From Streptomyces venezuelae (GTDB taxonomy: Bacteria; Actinomycetota; Actinomycetes; Streptomycetales; Streptomycetaceae), in NCBI RefSeq assembly GCF_008642295.1, contig NZ_CP029190.1, positions 2,824,001 to 2,888,000 on the forward strand: 64,000 bases of DNA, written 5' to 3'. Both the position numbers and the translations under genes were made by a program. Below, piece after piece: positions 40,436 through 49,126 of the stretch (position 1 is its first letter; the number at the start of each line of letters is the position of its first letter). The notes under the pieces were generated by a model, which searched no databases, had not been told where the DNA came from, and was given only the letters and a program-made list of their open reading frames with translations.

Positions 40436-42742
40436 ATGCCCGCGCCGACCCCTGGATGTGCCGTGCCCCGGTTCAGCGTCATCGTGCCCGCGTACAAGGT
40501 CCAGGCGTACCTGCAGGAGAGTCTGGACTCGGTCCTTTCCCAGTCGTACCCGGACCTGGAACTGATCGCGGTGGACGACGCCTCCCCGGACGCCTGCGGT
40601 TCGATCGTCGACGAGTACGCGGCCCGCGATCCGCGGGTCACCGCCGTCCACCTGGCGCACAACCTGGGCCTGGGTCCGGCCCGCAACGCGGGTCTGGCCC
40701 GGGCGACCGGCGACTACATCGTGTTCCTGGACGGGGACGACACCCTCGCCCCGGGCGCCCTCCAGGCCATCGCCGACCGGCTCAAGGCGACCGGCTCCCC
40801 GGACGTCCTGGTGTACGACTACGCGCGCACCTTCTGGACCGGGGAGCTGCTCCGCAACCGGCTGTCCCACCGGCTCTGCGAGGAGGGCCCGGCCAGCTTC
40901 CGGCTCGCCGACCGTCCGGCGCTGCTCGGCATGCTGATGGTGGTGTGGAACAAGGCCTACCGCCGCGAGTTCGTGGAGCGCGAGGAGCTCGTCTTCCCGA
41001 CCGGCCTGTACGAGGACACCCCGTGGACCTACCCGGCCCTGCTGGCGGCCGAGTCCGTGGCGGTCCTGGACCGGGTGTGCGTGCACTACCGGCAGCGGCG
41101 GACCGGGTCGATCCTCACCACGACCACACCCCGGCATCTGGACATCTTCGACCAGTACGACCGGGTGTTCGCCTTCCTGGCCGGCCGCCCGGAGCTGGAG
41201 CGCTGGCGGCCCCTGGTGCACCGGCGGATGGCCGAGCACTACTGCGCGCTGTTCGCGGACCGGGTGCGGCTGCCGCGGGCGTCCCGGCCGGAGTTCTTCC
41301 GGCGGGCGGCCGACCAGCTGCGCCGCTACCGGGCGCCGGGCCCGCGGAGCGGCGGCCCGCTGCCGGTGTCCCGGGTGGACCGGCTGCGGCACACCCTGAT
41401 GCGGCTGGGCCTGCGGCGCCTGTACCGCAGCCTGTCGGTGCTGCGGGCGGCCGGGCTGGCGGCGGCCCGGGGCGCGGCGGCGGCCCGCCAGGGGCTGCGC
41501 GAGACGGTGTGCCGGCTGCACTACCGGCTCCAGCGGCTGCGGCCCCTCCGCTCCGACCTCGCCGTCTTCAGTGCGTACTGGCACGGCGGCTACGCCTGCA
41601 ATCCGGCGGCGATCGAGGCGAAGCTGCGGGAGCTGGCGCCGGGCATGCGGACGGCGTGGATCTGCGGCCCGGGCCATGCCTCGGGGCTGCCCCGGGCCAC
41701 GGCCGCGCTCCGCCCGGGCTCGTTCGCGTACTGGACGGCCCTGGCCCGGGCGCGCTACCTGGTCACCAACGTCAACTTCGACCGCGCCCTGGTCAAACGC
41801 CGCGGCCAGATCCTCGTCCAAACCCAGCACGGCACCCCGCTGAAGCGGGTCGGCCTGGACCTCCAGGACCGCCCGGCGGCCACCCCGACCACCGATTTCG
41901 CGGGGCTGCTGCGCGGCGCCGACCAGTGGGACTACCTGCTGTCCTCGAACCGCCATTCCACCCTGGTCTGGGAGAAGGCCGTGCCTTCGTCCTACACCAC
42001 CCTGGAGTACGGCTATCCGCGCAACGACGTGTTCCACCGGGCGTCCGCCTCGGACGTGGCGGAGCTCCGGGACCGCCTGGGCATCCCGGCCGGCACCACG
42101 GCCGTCCTGTACGCCCCCACGCACCGCGACTACCGCCGCAGCCGCCCGGACTACCTGGACTTCGACCGGGTGCTGCGGGACCTGGGTCCGCGCTTCACGA
42201 TCCTGGCCCGCGCCCATCACACCTACGGTGACGTCCCGTTGTCCCGGGACGCGCATCCGCGCCTGATCGACGTCTCGGGGCACCCCTCGGTGGAGGAGCT
42301 GTGCCTGGCGGCCGACGCGCTGGTCACCGACTACTCGTCCCTGATGTTCGACTACGCCTCGCTGGACCGGCCGATCGTGATCCACGCGGACGACTGGGAG
42401 GCGTACGAGGCCGCCCGCGGCACCTACTTCGACCTCCGGGCGTTCCCGCCCGGCGCGATCGCCCGGACCGAGGACGAACTGATCGACATCTTCGCCACCG
42501 GCCACTGGCAGGGCTCCCGCTCGGCCGAGCTCCGGGCGGCCTTCCGGGCGCGGTTCTGCACGTACGACGACGGGCACGCGGCGGAACGCGTGGTCCGCCG
42601 GGTCTTCCTGGACCAGTCGGACGGCCTCCCCGCGTTCGTCCCCCTGGAGGCCCGCCACCCCGCCCCGGCGGCATCGGCCGCCGCCGGGGCCGCCGTCTCC
42701 AGTCCCCCGCTGGCGGGCCTGAGCCCGTCGCGCTGGCCTTAG
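40436..42742 (+). CDS. Two-domain teichoic-acid-type polymerase: GT2 glycosyltransferase fused to CDP-glycerol glycerophosphotransferase
   Basis: A 768-residue fusion. Residues 10-230 are a GT-A family 2 glycosyltransferase (FSVIVPAYKVQAYLQESLDS, LIAVDDASPDACG, NLGLGPARNAGL, IVFLDGDDTL). Residues 370-720 are a TagF/TagB-like domain (QTQHGTPLKRVGLDL, GYPRNDVFHRA, VLYAPTHRDY, ITDYSS-type VTDYSSLMFDYASLDRPIV). It should build a wall polymer of glycerol- or ribitol-phosphate units with glycosyl substituents, at the cytoplasmic membrane face. ATG at 40436 has only a weak ribosome site. A TagGH-like exporter lies 3.3 kb downstream. Its stop overlaps the convergent PucR-like gene stop. Confidence 0.9.
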   Translation: MPAPTPGCAVPRFSVIVPAYKVQAYLQESLDSVLSQSYPDLELIAVDDASPDACGSIVDEYAARDPRVTAVHLAHNLGLGPARNAGLARATGDYIVFLDGDDTLAPGALQAIADRLKATGSPDVLVYDYARTFWTGELLRNRLSHRLCEEGPASFRLADRPALLGMLMVVWNKAYRREFVEREELVFPTGLYEDTPWTYPALLAAESVAVLDRVCVHYRQRRTGSILTTTTPRHLDIFDQYDRVFAFLAGRPELERWRPLVHRRMAEHYCALFADRVRLPRASRPEFFRRAADQLRRYRAPGPRSGGPLPVSRVDRLRHTLMRLGLRRLYRSLSVLRAAGLAAARGAAAARQGLRETVCRLHYRLQRLRPLRSDLAVFSAYWHGGYACNPAAIEAKLRELAPGMRTAWICGPGHASGLPRATAALRPGSFAYWTALARARYLVTNVNFDRALVKRRGQILVQTQHGTPLKRVGLDLQDRPAATPTTDFAGLLRGADQWDYLLSSNRHSTLVWEKAVPSSYTTLEYGYPRNDVFHRASASDVAELRDRLGIPAGTTAVLYAPTHRDYRRSRPDYLDFDRVLRDLGPRFTILARAHHTYGDVPLSRDAHPRLIDVSGHPSVEELCLAADALVTDYSSLMFDYASLDRPIVIHADDWEAYEAARGTYFDLRAFPPGAIARTEDELIDIFATGHWQGSRSAELRAAFRARFCTYDDGHAAERVVRRVFLDQSDGLPAFVPLEARHPAPAASAAAGAAVSSPPLAGLSPSRWP

Positions 42743-43803
42743 AAAATGTCGTCGTCGTGGATCAACCGCCAGGCGGTGAGGGCGAGGGAGGCCCGTACCA
42801 GTCCGGTGTGCTCGGTGAGTTCGATGCCGAGGCTCTTCGCGATCTGTTCGAGCCGGCGGGCGACGCTGCTGTGGTGGAGGTGGAGGAGCTCGGCGGCCCG
42901 GCGGAGTGAGCCGGTGGCGCAGTAGGCGTCCAGGGTCTCCAGGTCTTCGGGGTTCCCGGCGATACGCGCGATGGCGGCGATGTCGGTGTTGTCCCGCAAG
43001 GCCTGGTCGCCCACCCGGGCGAGCAGCGCCACCGCCCCCAGGTCGTCGTGGTGGACGACGGGCCGGCGCGGGGTGGTGAACCGGACGGCGGTGCGGGCCT
43101 GCCGCCAGGAGCGGTCGGGGCTTTCGGCGGACCCGATGCCCGCGCGCACCCCTTCGGGGAACCGGGTCCGGTCCACGGTGGTGGCCAGGACGGCGCCCAC
43201 ACCGGCGAGCGGTGCCGCCTTCACGGTGCTCCCCGGACAGACCAGACCGGCGATCCGGTCGAGCGGTAGCCGCGAACGGACGGCGAGGACCTGAACGGGC
43301 CGGCCGGGGGTGAAACCGAGCAGCCGTAACGCCCGCGCCCTGGCGGCCTCGTCGCTGTCGGCACTGATCACCAGCTCGACGAGGGCGGGGTCGGCCATGG
43401 TGGTGCGGGCCGGACCGTACCGCTCCACGGCCGTGGCGGTGGCGAGGGCGAGCCGCTCCAGCAGCACCTCGTCCAGCTGGTTCGGCGCGCCGGGGCGTTC
43501 CAGCCACACGGTGCCGATCTCCTCCTCGTCGAGTGTGATCGGCACGGTGGTGAACGCGGGCGCCGGTGACGACGGCCCGGACGACGGGTCGGCCGCCGCC
43601 CGGCCATCGGCCGCGACGCGGATCACCCGCCCGGTGCCGTGCAGCCGGATTCCGGCCACGCACTCGGCCAGCCCCGCCGAGGCCCGGGCGAGCGCGGGCA
43701 GGTCCACCCGCCGGCGCATCAGCGTGTCGTAGAACGCCACGATGCGGATCGCACCGTCGACGTACGGATCCAGTCCCGACAACCGCACCGCCAGTGCCTC
43801 CAT
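42739..43803 (-). CDS. PucR/CdaR-type transcriptional regulator
   Basis: A 354-residue regulator. The C terminus is a PucR-type helix-turn-helix (LDAYCATGSLRRAAELLHLHHSSVARRLEQI, with SLGIELTEHTGLVRASLALTAWRL). The middle resembles the GGDEF-like domain of the CdaR group, and the N terminus a degenerate sensory domain. It lies divergent from an alpha/beta hydrolase and a cupin gene across 119 bp and probably controls them in response to an unknown small molecule. ATG at 43803 lacks a Shine-Dalgarno sequence, so the true start could be internal or leaderless. Confidence 0.85.
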   Translation of the reverse strand: MEALAVRLSGLDPYVDGAIRIVAFYDTLMRRRVDLPALARASAGLAECVAGIRLHGTGRVIRVAADGRAAADPSSGPSSPAPAFTTVPITLDEEEIGTVWLERPGAPNQLDEVLLERLALATATAVERYGPARTTMADPALVELVISADSDEAARARALRLLGFTPGRPVQVLAVRSRLPLDRIAGLVCPGSTVKAAPLAGVGAVLATTVDRTRFPEGVRAGIGSAESPDRSWRQARTAVRFTTPRRPVVHHDDLGAVALLARVGDQALRDNTDIAAIARIAGNPEDLETLDAYCATGSLRRAAELLHLHHSSVARRLEQIAKSLGIELTEHTGLVRASLALTAWRLIHDDDIF

Positions 43804-43922
43804 GCCAGGAGGGTAAGTCGCGGCGGCCTGGAAGGAGAAGCGCCGTTCGGCGCGCGATCCGGGCGCGATGCCCGACGGTCGGCGGATGATCCGGCGGGCG
43901 GCCGGCGGTCAGGATGGCCGGC

Positions 43923-44825
43923 ATGGACCCCGAACTCGAAGCATTCGTCCCCCTGCTCCCCCGTACCGACCTGAACGACCCGGTCGCCTATCGCACGATG
44001 TACGCCGAACTGGCCGCGGCGCGGCCGGCTCCGGACACCACGGGCCTGGAGATCGAGGCCCGTACGGTGCCGGCCGATCCGGAGGTACCGGTACGGATCT
44101 ACCGCCCGCTGTCGGGAGCGGCCCCCGGCGCGTTCATCTGGCTGCACGGCGGCGCCTGGGTGGTCGGCGACCTGGACGTCGAGGAGCACTGGGCCGCCCC
44201 GATCGCCCGGCTTTCCGGCGCGGTCGTCATCACGGTCGACTACCGCCTGTCCCCCGAGCACCGGTTCCCGGCCGCGCTGGACGACGCGTACGCCGTACTG
44301 GCCTGGACATACGAGCACGCCGCCGAGCTCGGCATCGACCCGGACCGGATCGCGGTCGGCGGGCACAGCGCCGGGGGGAACCTGGCGGCGGCGGTAGCGC
44401 TGCGGGCCCGTGACGAGCAGGGCCCGCCGGTCCGCTTCCAGCTGCTCAACGAGGCCATCCTGGACGACCGGCAGCAGACGTGGTCGGCACGGAACTTCAC
44501 CGACACGCCCTGGAACACGCGCGATGTCCGTGCCACGGCGCTCGCCCACTACCTGGGCTCCCAGCCGGCCACGCCGTACGCGGCACCGGCCCGCGCGGAG
44601 GACCTGTCCGGGCTCCCGGCGGCCTATGTCGCCACCGCGGAGTTCGATCCGAACCGGGACGAGGGCATCGCGTATGCGCTGCGCCTGCTGGAGGCGGGCG
44701 TGCCGGTCGAACTGCATCAGTGGCCGGGTACGTTCCACGGCTCGCTGGCGCTCCAGTCGGCCGACGTCTCCCAGCGCCAACTGACCGAACTCGGCGCGGT
44801 CCTGCGCCGTGCACTGGCCGCCTGA
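43923..44825 (+). CDS. Alpha/beta hydrolase, hormone-sensitive-lipase family
   Basis: A 300-residue esterase/lipase-type hydrolase. The oxyanion motif FIWLHGGAWVVGD, nucleophile Ser in GGHSAGGNLAA, catalytic Asp in FDPNRDEG and His in GTFHGS are all in order, and YRLSPEHRFPAALDDAY is typical. It should hydrolyse a short-chain ester or lactone. ATG at 43923 (AGGA eight bases upstream) is preferred to the ATG at 43914. It is followed after 28 bp by a cupin gene; the two plus the PucR-like regulator form a small catabolic-looking unit with unknown substrate. Confidence 0.9.
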   Translation: MDPELEAFVPLLPRTDLNDPVAYRTMYAELAAARPAPDTTGLEIEARTVPADPEVPVRIYRPLSGAAPGAFIWLHGGAWVVGDLDVEEHWAAPIARLSGAVVITVDYRLSPEHRFPAALDDAYAVLAWTYEHAAELGIDPDRIAVGGHSAGGNLAAAVALRARDEQGPPVRFQLLNEAILDDRQQTWSARNFTDTPWNTRDVRATALAHYLGSQPATPYAAPARAEDLSGLPAAYVATAEFDPNRDEGIAYALRLLEAGVPVELHQWPGTFHGSLALQSADVSQRQLTELGAVLRRALAA

Positions 44826-44853
44826 GCGGCCCGAGCGAAGGGAAGCAATCACC

Positions 44854-45246
44854 ATGCCCACGACCACCCCGATCGACCTGTTCGCCTCCTTCCTCCACCT
44901 CCAGCAGGACGGCGGGGCACACGCCGTGCCGCCCGTCTTCGACGTCGAGCGGGACGGCTGGCAGGTGATGGCCTTCCATGTGGAGACCGACGCCGACGTC
45001 CACGGCGACCACTGGGAGGTCCACCCGCACGCGGAGGAGGTCGTCTCCTGTCTGAGCGGCGGCATACGCCTCTACTTCCGCCCGGAGCACCCCGGAGACC
45101 CGGAAGAGCAGCTCACCCTCCCGCCCGGCACCGCGGTCATCGTCCCGCGGGGCCGCTGGCACCGCCTCGCGCTGGACGCCCCCAGCGACATCATGTCGAT
45201 CACCCTCCCCCGCGGCAGCCGCCTTGAAAAGCGCACGGAGCCGTAA
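44854..45246 (+). CDS. Cupin-domain protein
   Basis: A 130-residue single-domain cupin. The first metal motif is HWEVHPHAEEVVSCLSGGIRLYF and the second PPGTAVIVPRGRWHRLAL, with His and Glu ligands in place. Such proteins may be metal enzymes (dioxygenase, isomerase) or sensors. The ribosome site GAAGGGAAG precedes ATG 44854. It follows the hydrolase gene directly and ends at a strong hairpin shared with the TetR gene. Confidence 0.88.
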   Translation: MPTTTPIDLFASFLHLQQDGGAHAVPPVFDVERDGWQVMAFHVETDADVHGDHWEVHPHAEEVVSCLSGGIRLYFRPEHPGDPEEQLTLPPGTAVIVPRGRWHRLALDAPSDIMSITLPRGSRLEKRTEP

Positions 45247-45259
45247 CCCGCAGGCCCGC

Positions 45260-45290
45260 GCCGGGCCCCCCACGGGGGTGGGGGCCCGGC
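45260..45290. terminator. Bidirectional terminator between the cupin and TetR genes
   Basis: GCCGGGCCCCC and GGGGGCCCGGC give an 11-bp perfect stem with a nine-base loop. It starts 14 bp after the cupin stop and its right arm touches the TetR stop. Confidence 0.85.
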
Positions 45291-45931
45291 TAGGCCTCGC
45301 TGCTGCGCAGCGCCGCCACCGCCGAGCGGGCCAAGGAGTCCAGGTAGCCCGCGGTCACCGCCTCGCCGACGACCACCACCCGCCAGTACAGGGGCCCGAC
45401 CGCCAGGTCCAGCGCATGGTCCGGGTCCACCCCCGCCCCCAGCTCCCCGCGGGCGACCGCCTCCGCGACGATCCCCTCCGCCAGCCGCCGCTGCCCGTCG
45501 AGCACCGCCCCCCGCACCGCCTCCGCGATCTCCGGGTTGCGGGCCGCCTCCACCAGCAGGTCCGGGATCACCGCCGAAGCCACCGGGTGCCGCAGGACGT
45601 GCGACATGACCTCCAGCAGCGCCCGCAGGTCCCCGTACAGCGACCCCGTCGCCGGCACCGGCAGCCCTTCCGCCGCGAACGCCCCGATCAGGTCCAGCAC
45701 CAGGTGCAGCTTGGACTTCCACCGCCGGTACACCGCGGTCTTCCCCACGCCCGCGCGCCTCGCGATCCCCTCGATGGACATCCGGGAGAACCCGACCGCC
45801 GCCAGCTCCGCCAGCACGGCCGCCCTGATCGCTTCGGTCACGTCCTCGCGCAGGACGGCGGCACCCGCCGGAGCCCGCCTGGGCGCAGCGGCAGCAGCAG
45901 GGTCATCGGCGGCAGCAGCGTGGTTGGTCAT
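45290..45931 (-). CDS. TetR-family transcriptional regulator
   Basis: A 213-residue TetR regulator. The N-terminal helix-turn-helix is AVLAELAAVGFSRMSIEGIA followed by RRAGVGKTAVYRRWKSKLHL, and the C-terminal ligand domain is of the TetR_C_33-like type common in actinobacteria. The start is ATG at 45931, after which comes an Ala-rich segment. It is divergent from the two-gene ABC exporter across 147 bp that contain an inverted repeat, so it probably controls that exporter and itself. Confidence 0.92.
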   Translation of the reverse strand: MTNHAAAADDPAAAAAPRRAPAGAAVLREDVTEAIRAAVLAELAAVGFSRMSIEGIARRAGVGKTAVYRRWKSKLHLVLDLIGAFAAEGLPVPATGSLYGDLRALLEVMSHVLRHPVASAVIPDLLVEAARNPEIAEAVRGAVLDGQRRLAEGIVAEAVARGELGAGVDPDHALDLAVGPLYWRVVVVGEAVTAGYLDSLARSAVAALRSSEA

Positions 45932-45970
45932 GCACAGAGCATAGCCGCGCACGCCGCCACTCCCCCGTGA

Positions 45971-46028
45971 CGACGATACGGTTGCGTCCCGACGCAATCC
46001 GCCCTACTCTCGCCGTAGCGACGATACG
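45971..46028. promoter_or_regulatory. Candidate TetR operator between the TetR gene and the ABC exporter
   Basis: TTGCGTC-CC-GACGCAA (45982-45997) is a perfect 7-bp inverted repeat with a two-base centre, the size of a TetR site. It is flanked by two direct copies of CGACGATACGG (45971-45981 and 46018-46028). The DNA is the shared promoter region. Confidence 0.68.
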
Positions 46029-46078
46029 GACCCGTTCCATCGACCAACCGGCCGGCGACGAAAGCGAAGCGACCCCGC

Positions 46079-46981
46079 GTGACCACCACGACCACCGCGA
46101 CCGCCCTGGACAAACCCACGCCCGCAGCCCTCGCCGCCACCCACGGCCTCACCGTCAGCGGCGCCCGCCCCACCCTCCCCCGCTACCTCCGCGAGCTCTG
46201 GGGCCGCCGCCACTTCGTGACGGCCTTCGCGACCGCCAAAATGGCGGCGCAGTACAGCACGGCGAAGCTCGGCCAGGTGTGGCACCTGGTCACCCCGCTC
46301 CTCAACGCCCTCGTCTACTACTTCGTCTTCGGCATCGTCATGAAGGCCAGCCACGGAGTCCCCGACTACATCCCCTTCCTCATCACCGGCGTCTTCGTCT
46401 GGGACTTCATCGGCAGCTCCGTCAACGCCGGCACCCGCGCCATCCACGGCAACCTCGGCCTGGTCCGCGCCCTGCACTTCCCCCGCGCCAGCCTGCCCAT
46501 CGCCACCGTCGTACAGCTCTTCCAGCAGCTCCTGGTGACCATGCTCGCCCTGGTCGTCCTGCTGCTCGGCTTCGGCCAGACCCCGAACCCGGCCTGGCTG
46601 CTGGCCCTCCCCACCCTCCTCCTGATGGCCGTGTTCTGCGCCGGCTGCGCCCTCGCCATGGCCCGGATCGGCAGCAGGACCCCCGACATCAGCCAGCTGA
46701 TGCCCTTCGTCCTGCGCACCTGGATGTACTCCTCCGGCGTCATGTGGTCCATCGACCAGATGCTGAAGGGCGACCACCTCCCCGGCTGGGTCAGCCTGGT
46801 CCTCAAGACCAACCCGGCAGCGGTCTACATCGACCTGATGCGCTTCTCCCTCATCGACTCCTTCACCGCCCACAACCTCCCGCCGCACGCCTGGCTGATC
46901 GCGGCCGGCTGGGCCCTGCTCGCCGGCATCGGCGGATTCGTCTACTTCTGGAAGGCAGAGGAGGAGTACGGCCGTGGCTGA
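46079..46981 (+). CDS. ABC-2 type permease of a polysaccharide/teichoic-acid exporter (TagG-like)
   Basis: A 300-residue permease with six membrane helices of the TagG/RfbA/Wzm class. Signatures include YSTAKLGQVWHLVTPLLNALVYYFVFG in part, IPFLITGVFVWDFIGSSVNAGTRAI, and TWMYSSGVMWSIDQML. It should translocate a lipid-linked wall polymer out of the cell with the ATPase encoded next (8-bp overlap). The start is GTG at 46079. The two-domain polymerase at 40.4 kb could make its substrate. It is probably repressed by the divergent TetR protein. Confidence 0.9.
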   Translation: MTTTTTATALDKPTPAALAATHGLTVSGARPTLPRYLRELWGRRHFVTAFATAKMAAQYSTAKLGQVWHLVTPLLNALVYYFVFGIVMKASHGVPDYIPFLITGVFVWDFIGSSVNAGTRAIHGNLGLVRALHFPRASLPIATVVQLFQQLLVTMLALVVLLLGFGQTPNPAWLLALPTLLLMAVFCAGCALAMARIGSRTPDISQLMPFVLRTWMYSSGVMWSIDQMLKGDHLPGWVSLVLKTNPAAVYIDLMRFSLIDSFTAHNLPPHAWLIAAGWALLAGIGGFVYFWKAEEEYGRG

Positions 46982-47753
46982 TACGGAACCCCGCACCCCC
47001 ACCGTGATCGCCGACGACGTGCACGTCGTCTACAAGGTCCACGGCAGCGGCGCCGCCCGCGGCAGCGCCACCGCCGCCCTCAGCCGCATCGCCCGCCGCA
47101 AGAGCACCGCCCGCCCCACCGCCACCGAGGTGCACGCCGTCCGCGGGGTCAGCTTCATCGCGTACAAGGGCGAAGCCATCGGCCTGATCGGCTCCAACGG
47201 CTCCGGCAAATCCACCCTCCTCAAGGCCATCGCCGGCCTCCAGCCGGTCACCGAGGGCAAGATCTACTCGCACGGCCAGCCCTCCCTCCTCGGGGTCAAC
47301 GCGGCCCTGATGAACGACCTGACCGGCGAGCGCAACGTCATCCTCGGCGGCCTGGCCATGGGCATGACCCGTCGCCAGATCCGCGACCGCTACGACGAGA
47401 TCGTCGACTTCTCCGGCATCAACGAGAAGGGCGACTTCATCGGTCTCCCCATGCGCACCTACTCCTCCGGGATGGGCGCCCGCCTCCGCTTCGCCATCGC
47501 CGCAGCCAAGAACCACGACGTGCTGATGATCGACGAGGCCCTGGCCACCGGAGACGCCCGCTTCCAGCGCCGCAGCCAGGCGCGGATCGAGGAACTCCGC
47601 AAGGAGGCCGGCACGGTCTTCCTGGTCAGCCACGGCATCGGCACCATCCGCGAGACCTGCGACCGGGCGATCTGGCTGGAACACGGCGTGCTCCGCATGG
47701 ACGGCCCGACGGAAGAGGTCTGCGACGCGTATGAGGCGTTCACCAAAGGCTGA
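46974..47753 (+). CDS. ABC ATPase of a polysaccharide/teichoic-acid exporter (TagH-like)
   Basis: A 259-residue ATPase with Walker A GLIGSNGSGKSTLLKAIAG, a signature of the TagH/Wzt type (TYSSGMGARLRFAIA), Walker B DVLMIDEALATGD and switch LVSHGIG. The characteristic N-terminal VHVVYKVHGSG and the HAVRGVSFIAYKGEAIGLIG block are present. There is no C-terminal carbohydrate-binding extension, so it resembles TagH rather than long Wzt proteins. GTG at 46974 lies inside the permease gene. It is followed after 19 bp by an unrelated small gene. Confidence 0.92.
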   Translation: MADTEPRTPTVIADDVHVVYKVHGSGAARGSATAALSRIARRKSTARPTATEVHAVRGVSFIAYKGEAIGLIGSNGSGKSTLLKAIAGLQPVTEGKIYSHGQPSLLGVNAALMNDLTGERNVILGGLAMGMTRRQIRDRYDEIVDFSGINEKGDFIGLPMRTYSSGMGARLRFAIAAAKNHDVLMIDEALATGDARFQRRSQARIEELRKEAGTVFLVSHGIGTIRETCDRAIWLEHGVLRMDGPTEEVCDAYEAFTKG

Positions 47754-47772
47754 GCTGAGCGATCATGACCCC

Positions 47773-48291
47773 ATGTCGGAACAGTGGGAGGACCTGCCCG
47801 CCGAAGTGCGGGAACAGGTGGACGCGGCCCTGACCCAAGGCCGGATCATGCAGGCGGTCAAGGCCGCCTGGGACGAACTGCGGGAGTGGGGGCTGGGGCT
47901 GCGCGAGGCGCAGGAGTTCGTCTACGCCCGGCACCAAGCCCTGGCCATCCGGCCGGAAGACTCCGACGACCCGCTCGACCTCGCCTCGCTGGCCGACCGC
48001 GCGGCCGGCCTCCCCGGCCGGATCGTGGCCATCGAGGCCGTCTGGGACGGGGACACCGTCCACGACTGGTTCGTCCTGCTCATGGCGGTCCTGGACGAGC
48101 CCGCCGGGGAGCAGTGCCTGGCGACCGTCTACAACCGGCCCGGCCCGCACACCGAGGCCTCCCGCGCGAGGGAGGCGGGCCGTGCGCTGGCCGCGCACCT
48201 CGGCGTGCCGTTCCGCTTCGCCGACCCGGAGAACTCGTACAAGGGATCTGTACGAGCTCACCGTCTGGACAGGAGGAGTCACCGTACGTGA
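47773..48291 (+). CDS. Hypothetical protein with an L7/L12 C-terminal-like motif
   Basis: A 172-residue soluble protein of unknown function. Residues 15-55 (DAALTQGRIMQAVKAAWDEL, REWGLGLREAQEFVYARH) resemble the helix-turn-helix motif of the ribosomal L7/L12 C-terminal domain (IKAVRE..GLGLKEAK), which occurs in assorted actinobacterial proteins. The rest, with the WDGDTVHDWFVLLMAVL segment, is not recognised. ATG at 47773. The last 15 codons overlap the inverted repeat in front of the XRE gene and read like non-conserved sequence, so the C terminus may have been altered. Confidence 0.75.
   Translation: MSEQWEDLPAEVREQVDAALTQGRIMQAVKAAWDELREWGLGLREAQEFVYARHQALAIRPEDSDDPLDLASLADRAAGLPGRIVAIEAVWDGDTVHDWFVLLMAVLDEPAGEQCLATVYNRPGPHTEASRAREAGRALAAHLGVPFRFADPENSYKGSVRAHRLDRRSHRT
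48234..48256. promoter_or_regulatory. Inverted repeat upstream of the XRE regulator gene
   Basis: CTCGTACA-N7-TGTACGAG: perfect 8-bp arms, 46-68 bp before the ATG at 48302 and inside the 3' end of the upstream gene. It is a likely operator for the XRE protein itself. A strong AGGAGGAG follows at 48271-48278, but it is not correctly spaced for the ATG. Confidence 0.65.
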
Positions 48292-48301
48292 CGCTGGCTG
48301 C

Positions 48302-49126
48302 ATGGCGAGTGACGACCCCGAAGTCGAACCCGATGCCCATCTCCGCGCCTTCGGTGACACGGTCAAGGCCTTCCGGAAACGCGCCGGTCTGACACAGGAA
48401 CAACTGGCCGAGCGGATCAGGTACTCGATCCAGTACGTCGGCTCGGTCGAGCAGGGCCGCCGTCACCCGTCCGACAAGTACGTGACCCAGCTGGAGGAGG
48501 CACTGGACTCCTTCGGCGTGATCCGGATCGCGGCGAAACAGCTCAACCGGCAGCGGGGGCTGGCGTCCTGGTTCCATCGCTGGGCCGATCTGGAGGAGAC
48601 GGCCTTGGCCCTCAGCACGTACGAGTGCCGAGTGGTGCCGGGCCTGTTGCAGACCGAGTCCTACGCGCGGGCGCTCATCGAAAACACGCCGCCACCGAGG
48701 ACGCCCAAGAGGGCGGAGGCCCTGGTCGCAGCTCGCCTGGAGCGGCAGCGATTGCTCGACCGGGTGCCGTTGACGGCCTTCAGCTTCATCATCGAACAGG
48801 TCGTACTCGAACGGCAGATCGGCGGGCCCGAGATGACCCGCGAGGTGATCGACCACCTGCTGGACTGCGCCCGGAAGTCCAACGTCGACATCCAGATCAT
48901 GCCGACCGTCCAGCCGCATCACGCGGGTACAGATGGCCCGTTCCAACTCCTCGAAACCGAGGAACACGAGTGGCTGGGGTACACCGAGGGACCCAAGATG
49001 GGCCTGGTCATCACGGCCCCAGCGGCCCTCAGCGTCCTCCATCAGCAGTATGCAAAACTTCGCTTCCAGGCCCTCAACCCGGTGGATTCCGTGGGCTTGT
49101 TGGAGCGAATGCGAGGAACCTTATGA
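48302..49126 (+). CDS. XRE-family regulator with DUF5753 domain
   Basis: A 274-residue protein. The N-terminal XRE helix-turn-helix reads FRKRAGLTQEQLAERIRYSI followed by QYVGSVEQGRRHPSD. The DUF5753 domain follows (FHRWADLEETALALSTYECR, VVPGLLQTESYARALI, VDIQIMPTVQPHHAG). These are very abundant in streptomycetes, always with a DUF397 gene next door, as here (ATGA overlap). The family includes BldB/AbaA-linked developmental and silencing regulators; the role of this copy is unknown. ATG at 48302 has no good ribosome site. Confidence 0.92.
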   Translation: MASDDPEVEPDAHLRAFGDTVKAFRKRAGLTQEQLAERIRYSIQYVGSVEQGRRHPSDKYVTQLEEALDSFGVIRIAAKQLNRQRGLASWFHRWADLEETALALSTYECRVVPGLLQTESYARALIENTPPPRTPKRAEALVAARLERQRLLDRVPLTAFSFIIEQVVLERQIGGPEMTREVIDHLLDCARKSNVDIQIMPTVQPHHAGTDGPFQLLETEEHEWLGYTEGPKMGLVITAPAALSVLHQQYAKLRFQALNPVDSVGLLERMRGTL

